DNA of 5,577 nucleotides, taken from Cyanobacteriota bacterium. GTDB lineage: Bacteria; Cyanobacteriota; Cyanobacteriia; SKYG9. The notes below the pieces were generated by a model. It was not told the DNA's origin, ran no database searches, and saw nothing but the letters and a program-made list of their open reading frames with translations. The stretch lies in the NCBI GenBank assembly GCA_025054735.1, contig JANWZG010000264.1:1-5577 (forward strand). The letters are read 5' to 3'. Positions 1 to 4,117 of this stretch are shown piece by piece; position 1 is the stretch's first letter; each line of letters starts with the position of its first letter. The translations under genes were made by a program, and so were the position numbers.

Positions 1-1082
1 ATAGGATTCATCAGTCCATTGAGAACATCCAGCTCTCTGGTACCGACCTTAGTCTCCACAACGCCTACTAAATGAAACAGAATTGCCAAAATCACGCCAT
101 GAGAAACCATTTGCGTAACAGCACCTACTAAGCTAAGGGCCGTCAGAGCAGCACCACCCAAGAGGACATAGCCCATATGACCGATAGAACTGTAGGCTAC
201 CATGCGTTTGATGTCCTTCTGAGCAATGGCTACAGTTGCCCCATACAGAACACTGGCCGTTGCCCAAGTTGCCAGCCAAGGTGCTAATGTTCCCCAAGCT
301 TCAGGAAACAGTCCCAAACCGAAGCGGAAAATACCATAGGTGCCCAGCTTAGCTAACACACCTCCTAGTAAAATTGCTACAGGTGCAGAAGCAGCAACGT
401 AGGTATCGGGCAACCAAGTATGCAGAGGCACCAAGGGAATCTTAATGCCAAATCCTATCAGCAAGAATCCTAACAGCACTAACTGGATCCACTGTGGCAA
501 TGATTGACCCATTAGAGACTTGTAGGCAAAGCTATTGGCTCCCTGTAACCACACTAGACCAAGGAAAGCTACTAGGATTAAGGCTCCAGACAGGGCAGTG
601 TACAAGAGAAACTTGATGGCCGCATAGTTGCGCTTTTCCCCACCCCAGATGGAAATTAGCAGGTAGAAGGGCACTAGCTCTACCTCATAGAACAGGAAGA
701 ACAGCAACAAGTTTTGGGCTAGAAATGCCCCAGCTACAGCACCATTAACCAGCAGGATGAGGCTATAGAACAGGCGGGGACGGTCAACGTCTTCGCGACT
801 GCCGTAGATAACTATCCAACTCAGTAGGCTATTTAGTGCCAACAGTGGCAGAGAGAGACCATCGATACCAAGCTGGTAGTCTAAGCCCAGTTCAGCTATC
901 CAAGGCAAGTATTCTGAATACTGAATTGAGGGATTGGTGTAATCAAATTGGGTGGCAATCCAGACTGTCCAGCCTAGAGTCAGACTGCTGAGAATTAGGG
1001 CGATCGATTTACTCTTCTGGTTGGGTAAGAGCGCAACGGCAACGGCGCTCAGAATTGGAAACCAAATTAGTACGCTTAACAT
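1..1082 (-). CDS. ndhD4: NAD(P)H-quinone oxidoreductase subunit 4, NdhD3/NdhD4 type (NdhD4-like), C-terminus cut off by window edge
   Basis: Membrane subunit of cyanobacterial NDH-1, homologous to NuoM of complex I and one of the antiporter-like proton channels in the thylakoid or plasma membrane. I translated 360 codons from the ATG at 1082; the frame stays open to the edge, so roughly the last quarter is missing (the family is about 500 residues). Family marks: LGIDGLSLPLL (71-81), FYEVELVPFYLL with E133 matching NuoM E144, FGIKIPLVPLHTWLPD with K214 matching NuoM K234, GVLAKLGTYG with K245 matching NuoM K265, DIKRMVAYSSIGHMGY (290-305), and H328 in QMVSHG. Unlike NdhF next door, these channel residues are intact. 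The ETKVGTRELD.LNGLM.P segment near the edge resembles, from memory, the CO2-uptake paralogue NdhD4 rather than NdhD1 or NdhD3. The gene starts 54 bases after ndhF with a strong Shine-Dalgarno sequence, so it is co-transcribed with ndhF. A cupB/chpX gene is expected further downstream. NDH-1 subunit 4 is near certain; the D4 paralogue call is moderate. Confidence 0.93.
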   Translation of the reverse strand, partial: MLSVLIWFPILSAVAVALLPNQKSKSIALILSSLTLGWTVWIATQFDYTNPSIQYSEYLPWIAELGLDYQLGIDGLSLPLLALNSLLSWIVIYGSREDVDRPRLFYSLILLVNGAVAGAFLAQNLLLFFLFYEVELVPFYLLISIWGGEKRNYAAIKFLLYTALSGALILVAFLGLVWLQGANSFAYKSLMGQSLPQWIQLVLLGFLLIGFGIKIPLVPLHTWLPDTYVAASAPVAILLGGVLAKLGTYGIFRFGLGLFPEAWGTLAPWLATWATASVLYGATVAIAQKDIKRMVAYSSIGHMGYVLLGGAALTALSLVGAVTQMVSHGVILAILFHLVGVVETKVGTRELDVLNGLMNP

Positions 1083-1128
1083 ATACTTGTCCTCACCGAC
1101 TGCTGATACTTGTCCTCACCGACTGCTG
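1083..1128. repeat. Perfect 23-bp tandem duplication (two copies) between ndhF and ndhD
   Basis: Bases 1083-1105 and 1106-1128 are identical over 23/23 positions. Each copy contains, on the coding strand, the ribosome-binding sequence GGTGAGGA followed by CAAGTAT. Only the copy next to ndhD is followed by ATG; the other is followed by CAG. The duplication fills most of the 54-base intercistronic gap and looks like a recent slippage or duplication event that doubled the translation-initiation leader of ndhD. Confidence 0.95.
1090..1097 (-). promoter_or_regulatory. Ribosome-binding site of ndhD
   Basis: On the minus strand this reads GGTGAGGA, seven bases before the ndhD ATG, a strong Shine-Dalgarno match at normal spacing. 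An identical octamer lies at 1113-1120 in the other copy of a 23-bp tandem repeat, but too far from the ATG to serve it. This fixes the ndhD start at 1082. Confidence 0.75.
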
Positions 1129-1147
1129 ACCAATGACTAATGACCAA
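1127..1147. repeat. Heptanucleotide tandem repeat overlapping the ndhF stop codon
   Basis: Three consecutive heptads, TGACCAA, TGACTAA and TGACCAA, followed by a degenerate TCACAAA. On the coding strand they read TTGGTCA and TTAGTCA. They supply the TAG stop and the last codons of ndhF (the C-terminal Ile-Gly-His). They also share bases with the end of the adjoining 23-bp duplication. Short tandem heptads of this kind (STRR sequences) are well known in cyanobacteria. Confidence 0.85.
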
Positions 1148-2978
1148 TCACAAATGCCCAACTGACACTAAGCATGATGGCGACCAGACCGATGGCGATC
1201 GTCAATACATAGAACTGGCCCTGTCCAGAGTTGCCATACTTAAGGGTTTCGCCGCTAAACAGTGAAACTAGGCCAACCAAATTCACTACACCATCGACAA
1301 TCTGGCGGTCAAACCAATCAATAATTCGGGATGCCCAATCTACAAAGAAGACGACACTAGAGCGATAAATCTGAGGCGTATACAAATCGTAGGCGAAGAA
1401 GTTTTGCAGAGCCTGCCAAGGCAGTTGAATTGGCTTGGGAATGCTCTGACCAACATAGAGCACAGCCCCAACTCCAGCCCCGATAGCACTCGACCACAGT
1501 AGCAACAGTGCCATATCTTTATTCAACTCTGACCAATTGGGGAACAGACCCAAGCTCTGGAGCACCAGGGGAAGGTGAAGCGTGAAACCTAGCATGATGG
1601 TCATCGGCAAGACAATCAGCCAGAAGTTCTCTGGCGATCGCTCCGTCATAGGCTTAGGAGAACCAGCAAAGATTAAGCCAAACTCGCGGGTCATGCTAAA
1701 GGCGGTCAGCCCATTCACCAGTAGTAACACCCCAACAAGCCATGGCTGCGTCTTCCATAGACCATCTGCCAGTTCCAGCAGTGCCCAAAAACCACCCAGC
1801 GGTGGTAGCCCAATTAGGCCAGCCATGCCCACTAAAAAACTCAAGCCCGAAATAGGACGACGACTCCATAACCCCCCTAGCTGTGTCAAGTCCTGGGTAA
1901 TGCTATTGAGGACAATGGATCCAGTACTCATGACCAACAGGGCCTGCGACATAGCATGGGAGAGAATAATCAATAGGGCAGCATCGGTCTGACCAGTACC
2001 TACGGCGACAAAAACTAGCCCCATGTAGGCACTAACTGAGTAAGAGAGCGCACGCTTAACATCAATTTGGGCGATCGCAATCAATGTACCCCCTACGGCA
2101 GTCAGAGCACCGATGGTGATCATCGTTGTTGTAACGATGGGCGACAGCGCAAATACTGGCTGCAATTTCACCAGTACCCAAGCACCAGTAGCAACCACTA
2201 CCGAATTTCGCAAAATAGTACTAGGAATAGGGCCTTCCATAGCCTCATCTAGCCACAGATGCAGTGGGAACTGAGCGCACTTGCCCATCGGCCCTGCTAG
2301 CAATGCTAGTCCGACAAGCGCCGCGATCGTTGGATCAACTGTTGCTGTTTTCGCCCACTGTGCCAACTCATCAAAATTCCAGGTGCCAGCTAGGGGATAA
2401 ATAGCCAATACCCCCATCAGCAGGAACAAATCTCCTATACGCTTGGTTAGAAAAGCATCACGGGCACCCGTCACCACCAAGGACTGGTTGTACCAGATGC
2501 CAATCAGCAAGTAAGTGCCTAGAGTCAATATCTCCAGGATCATGTAGCTGAAAAACAGAGAGTTACAAAAGGCAAGACTGCACATACCTGCCTCGAACAA
2601 GGCAAGCAGGGCGAAGAATCGTGACCAACCCCAATCCATCTCTAGGTAGCCGATGGCATAAATCTGTGCCAGTAAATTGATACCCATGACCAGCAGACTA
2701 GCTCCCACGGTAGTAGCAGAAATGTCAAGGGGTAGCGTGAGGTCTAGTCCAGCGACTTGCAGCCAGGATACTGAAATCTGAATAGGCTGTTGCCATGCGA
2801 TCGGAAACGCAATCAGACTATGCAAAAAACCTATAAAAGTCATCACTAAATTGACATAGCCCGCAGGGCGAGGGCCTGTGCGACGGATTAGAGCGGGCGA
2901 CCAAAGCGTAGAGGCAACCACGCCAACGAGCGCATAGCAGGGAATCAGCCAGACAGTTTGCAGCAAAAATTGAGTCAT
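1137..2978 (-). CDS. ndhF4: NAD(P)H-quinone oxidoreductase subunit 5, NdhF3/NdhF4 CO2-uptake family (NdhF4-like)
   Basis: Multi-spanning membrane subunit homologous to NuoL of complex I. It is the distal proton-pumping module to which the CO2-hydration subunit (CupA or CupB) attaches in the NDH-1MS/MS' complexes. From the ATG at 2978 it has 613 residues; NdhF1 is longer. Family marks: RRTGPRPAGY near residue 35, ARDAFLTKRIGD (172-183), GPMGKCAQFPLHLWLDEAMEGP with K233 (matches NuoL K229), TILRNSVVVATGAWVL, and a C-terminal lateral-helix region starting near FFAYDLYTP. ILRNS, MSTGS and WSRRPISG fit, from memory, NdhF4 better than NdhF3. Against NuoL, the HAATMV His is replaced by Arg257, the THAFFK Lys by Gln345, and the GFFSKDE Lys is absent; E149 and H341 remain. 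A GTG at 2987 would add three residues, but AGGTGA sits five bases before the ATG, so I prefer the ATG. ndhD follows in the same operon. Family call firm; F4 versus F3 moderate. Confidence 0.94.
   Translation of the reverse strand: MTQFLLQTVWLIPCYALVGVVASTLWSPALIRRTGPRPAGYVNLVMTFIGFLHSLIAFPIAWQQPIQISVSWLQVAGLDLTLPLDISATTVGASLLVMGINLLAQIYAIGYLEMDWGWSRFFALLALFEAGMCSLAFCNSLFFSYMILEILTLGTYLLIGIWYNQSLVVTGARDAFLTKRIGDLFLLMGVLAIYPLAGTWNFDELAQWAKTATVDPTIAALVGLALLAGPMGKCAQFPLHLWLDEAMEGPIPSTILRNSVVVATGAWVLVKLQPVFALSPIVTTTMITIGALTAVGGTLIAIAQIDVKRALSYSVSAYMGLVFVAVGTGQTDAALLIILSHAMSQALLVMSTGSIVLNSITQDLTQLGGLWSRRPISGLSFLVGMAGLIGLPPLGGFWALLELADGLWKTQPWLVGVLLLVNGLTAFSMTREFGLIFAGSPKPMTERSPENFWLIVLPMTIMLGFTLHLPLVLQSLGLFPNWSELNKDMALLLLWSSAIGAGVGAVLYVGQSIPKPIQLPWQALQNFFAYDLYTPQIYRSSVVFFVDWASRIIDWFDRQIVDGVVNLVGLVSLFSGETLKYGNSGQGQFYVLTIAIGLVAIMLSVSWAFVIGH
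1634..1641. repeat. HIP1 octamer GCGATCGC
   Basis: Perfect copy of the highly iterated palindrome of cyanobacterial genomes, inside ndhF. Confidence 0.9.
2071..2078. repeat. HIP1 octamer GCGATCGC
   Basis: Second perfect HIP1 copy inside ndhF. Near-matches such as GCGATCGA, GCGATCGT and GCGATCGG occur elsewhere in the ndh genes. Confidence 0.9.
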
Positions 2979-2983
2979 GCAGG

Positions 2984-2989
2984 TCACCT
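2984..2989 (-). promoter_or_regulatory. Ribosome-binding site deciding the ndhF start
   Basis: The minus strand reads AGGTGA, five bases before the ATG at 2978. That supports the ATG over the in-frame GTG at 2987, which overlaps this same element. The site lies in an 11-bp inverted repeat, CAGGT-C-ACCTG (2980-2990). Confidence 0.65.
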
Positions 2990-2997
2990 GTAGGACA

Positions 2998-3019
2998 ATA
3001 GAGAGATAATAGAGAGATA
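2998..3019. repeat. 11-bp tandem repeat in the ndhF leader
   Basis: ATAGAGAGATA occurs twice head to tail (2998-3008 and 3009-3019). In the transcript it would be a pyrimidine-rich TATCTCTCTAT doublet starting about 20 bases before the ndhF ATG. No function is evident; it may keep the leader unstructured near the ribosome-binding site. Confidence 0.85.
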
Positions 3020-3042
3020 AATAGGAAATACTATCTGAATCG

Positions 3043-3060
3043 CTCTCGATTTATCGAGGG
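3043..3060. repeat. Inverted repeat in the ndhF leader
   Basis: CTCGAT and ATCGAG face each other across two bases (perfect 6-bp arms), with two further outer pairs counting one G-T. It could form a short hairpin in the ndhF leader or be a dyad protein-binding site. It has no U-tract, so it is not a terminator. Confidence 0.5.
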
Positions 3061-3084
3061 TGATAAAGGGAATCTGTAGGTGCA

Positions 3085-3119
3085 GGTTAATAATCAACGA
3101 TAATGCTAACCAATTAACC
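3085..3119. promoter_or_regulatory. Operator-like inverted repeat upstream of ndhF
   Basis: GGTTAAT (3085-3091) and ATTAACC (3113-3119) are perfect 7-bp inverted arms 21 bases apart, with an additional TAACC half-site at 3107-3111. The inner stretch is AT-rich and includes TTA-N11-TAA (3087-3103). That loosely recalls the TTA/TAA dyads bound by LysR-type regulators of carbon uptake (CmpR/CcmR family), but the spacing is not the canonical one. The repeat is seen directly; the regulatory role is inference. Confidence 0.35.
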
Positions 3120-3155
3120 CACTAGCTACAGCCACAAGTCATGGAGCCACCATAA

Positions 3156-3174
3156 CTTCCCCGCAAGAGGGAAG
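3156..3174. repeat. GC-rich hairpin in the ndhF upstream region
   Basis: CTTCCC and GGGAAG form perfect 6-bp arms around a 7-base loop. It lies about 180 bases upstream of the ndhF ATG and would be inside the leader if transcription starts in the AT-rich region beyond 3240. No U-tract follows on either strand. Confidence 0.5.
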
Positions 3175-3247
3175 CACTCCCATACGAATAAGCTAAGCAT
3201 TTGTGACTAGCACTGAGTACACCAATGGCTTGCACTCATCGCAATTC

Positions 3248-3260
3248 ACTGTTCAACAGT
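3248..3260. promoter_or_regulatory. 13-bp palindrome overlapping a possible ndhF -10 element
   Basis: ACTGTT-C-AACAGT is a perfect dyad. Its right half overlaps the minus-strand hexamer TATACT (3258-3263), a possible -10. A dyad in this position is typical of a repressor operator, but no regulator gene is visible in the window to pair it with. Confidence 0.35.
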
Positions 3261-3286
3261 ATAAAACCAAATGTTAATAAGAAAAA
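3258..3286 (-). promoter_or_regulatory. Candidate promoter for the ndhF-ndhD operon
   Basis: Minus strand: TATACT (3258-3263) as -10, preceded at 17 bases by TTTTTC (3281-3286), a poor -35. The surroundings are the most AT-rich part of the spacer. The leader would be about 270 bases. Weak; it competes with the candidate at 3389-3417. Confidence 0.25.
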
Positions 3287-3388
3287 TTTAATCTTTCTCA
3301 TAGTCTGGATAGATATGAGCTTATTTGTCTGGGGTAACTCCATCTAATTTCAAGTGCTATCGATAAGCATAATGTATGAAATTAATCA

Positions 3389-3417
3389 ACCCTATTAATT
3401 GAGTTTTGATGTGTCAA
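3389..3417 (-). promoter_or_regulatory. Alternative candidate promoter for ndhF-ndhD
   Basis: Minus strand: a perfect TTGACA (3412-3417) followed after 17 bases by TAGGGT (3389-3394), which matches the -10 consensus at only three of six positions. Strong -35, weak -10, as expected of an activator-assisted or spurious promoter. Confidence 0.25.
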
Positions 3418-3479
3418 CGCTCTAGACAGTTTTTGTGAAAATACTGGAACTTATACTATACCGTCAGCATTTGCCCTCG

Positions 3480-3518
3480 CCCCAAATTCCTCTCCTAGAG
3501 ATGCAGAAGGAGTTGGGG
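3480..3518. repeat. Imperfect hairpin resembling a cyanobacterial intergenic palindromic repeat
   Basis: CCCCAA (3480-3485) pairs with TTGGGG (3513-3518). Pairing continues imperfectly between TTCCTCT and AGAAGGA around a loop of about 11 bases. The C-rich then G-rich layout, with CCCTCGCCCC at its left, resembles dispersed palindromic repeats found between genes in filamentous cyanobacteria. That resemblance is from memory. Confidence 0.45.
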
Positions 3519-3580
3519 AGTAAGCATAAGCTATCTTAAAACCGTCCAAACTACTGATCACTCAAACCTAGAGTAGTAGC

Positions 3581-3597
3581 TATCCTGTAGGAGGATA
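3581..3597. repeat. Short perfect hairpin
   Basis: TATCCT and AGGATA, perfect 6-bp arms with a 5-base loop. Function unknown. Confidence 0.45.
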
Positions 3598-3616
3598 TTG
3601 ATAGAAAAGTAATGTA

Positions 3617-3638
3617 GAGGGGCTGAGTGTAGCCTCTC
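3617..3638. repeat. Stable hairpin in the spacer
   Basis: GAGGGGCT and AGCCTCTC form an 8-bp stem with one G-T pair and a 6-base loop. On the minus strand it is followed by a mixed TACATTACTTTT rather than a clean U-run, so it would be only a weak terminator for the upstream gene, about 480 bases past its stop. Confidence 0.5.
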
Positions 3639-3902
3639 AAGGCGGAAATGATTCAACGACTCAGATTTAAGAATTAACAATCCTGCGTAACTACTCAACT
3701 TGCTGTTACCGAAATCCCCCTCTTAAGAGAGGCTACTGCGCATCCTACTACACCTGCAATATATCTTGACCCTAATGGCAACATCCTGCTATGTCTCCTC
3801 TGGGGCATTCTGCTCTTGCCAGCATATCAGCTTGGGGTGAGAGTGGGGGGATTGTGTAAGAGGTAGGGGTAATGACTCCCAAGGAGCAAGTAGGGCTGTA
3901 AG

Positions 3903-3914
3903 CCTGTATACAGG
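3903..3914. repeat. Perfect 12-bp palindrome CCTGTATACAGG
   Basis: A spacer-less dyad about 200 bases downstream of the tolC-like gene. Its symmetry suggests a dimer-binding site or chance. It is not near any gene start on either strand. Confidence 0.5.
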
Positions 3915-3966
3915 AAACTGCGGAGATTTTGTATTGCAACAGTAACTATCGAATCTCAGAGCATAG

Positions 3967-4000
3967 GAGAATCAGCATGACTTGGCGTACGCTGATCCTC
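3967..4000. repeat. Hairpin downstream of the tolC-like gene
   Basis: GAG-A-ATCAGC pairs with GCTGAT-C-CTC: nine pairs with one mismatch and a 14-base loop. The loop contains part of a GCGTACGC palindrome (3985-3992). It lies 118 bases past the upstream gene's stop. There is no U-tract on either strand, so RNA 3'-end protection is as likely as termination. Confidence 0.45.
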
Positions 4001-4060
4001 AAGTAGGAGGCAGGAGTTGGAGTTTACTTAGTATTGCTAGGTTTTATCTAGAAATAGTTA

Positions 4061-4087
4061 CCCTTAGATTCCTAGGTGAAATCTGGG
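4061..4087 (-). terminator. Possible weak terminator after the tolC-like gene
   Basis: In minus-strand sense, CCCAGATT pairs with AATCT-AA-GGG (8 pairs, two-base bulge, variable loop) starting about 30 bases after the stop codon. The following TAACTATTTCT is not a proper U-run. It is the best-placed stem-loop for ending this transcript, but unconvincing as an intrinsic terminator. Confidence 0.25.
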
Positions 4088-4117
4088 AGCCGGAAGTGAG
4101 CAAGGGTTAGGGGTAGC

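Larger units (their letters stand above)
2979..4117. other. Long spacer between tolC-like gene and ndhF, no convincing gene
   Basis: This is 1.14 kb with stop codons frequent in the frames I read and no open frame long enough to call. I saw no tRNA, no recognisable riboswitch or known small-RNA core, and no transposase remnant. What it does hold is listed separately: a leader just upstream of ndhF with an 11-bp tandem repeat and inverted repeats; an AT-rich section (about 3240-3410) with weak minus-strand promoter candidates; and a stretch from 3480 to 4090 with several hairpins and palindromes, including a 10-bp palindrome CTCTTAAGAG at 3720-3729. The C-rich/G-rich pieces near 3470-3520, 3716-3732 and 3833-3853 look like decayed intergenic cyanobacterial palindromic repeats. 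An unannotated non-coding RNA cannot be excluded. Confidence 0.8.

Noticed and set aside
952..1140. 62-codon plus-strand open frame across the ndhD start and spacer
   Set aside because: Antisense to the ndhD N-terminus and running through the tandem repeats; no ribosome-binding support or recognisable product.
1083..1147. CRISPR-like repeat array
   Set aside because: The units are head-to-tail with no spacers, and only two 23-bp copies plus heptads are present.
1582..1992. 136-codon open frame on the plus strand
   Set aside because: It lies wholly antisense to ndhF, whose conserved protein sequence explains the region. The translation is low-complexity shadow with no family features.
2067..2252. 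61-codon plus-strand open frame
   Set aside because: Antisense shadow of ndhF.
1..2978. Mrp-type Na+/H+ antiporter operon
   Set aside because: NdhF and NdhD signatures and gene order match NDH-1; no other mrp subunits are present.
2979..2987. GTG start for ndhF at 2987
   Set aside because: It would add only three residues, has poor upstream ribosome-binding sequence, and overlaps the AGGTGA that serves the ATG at 2978.
3965..4006. Tiny plus-strand frame (ATG at 3977, nine codons) preceded by AGGAGA at good spacing
   Set aside because: Too short to credit, sits inside a hairpin, and has no gene after it on that strand; likely chance.
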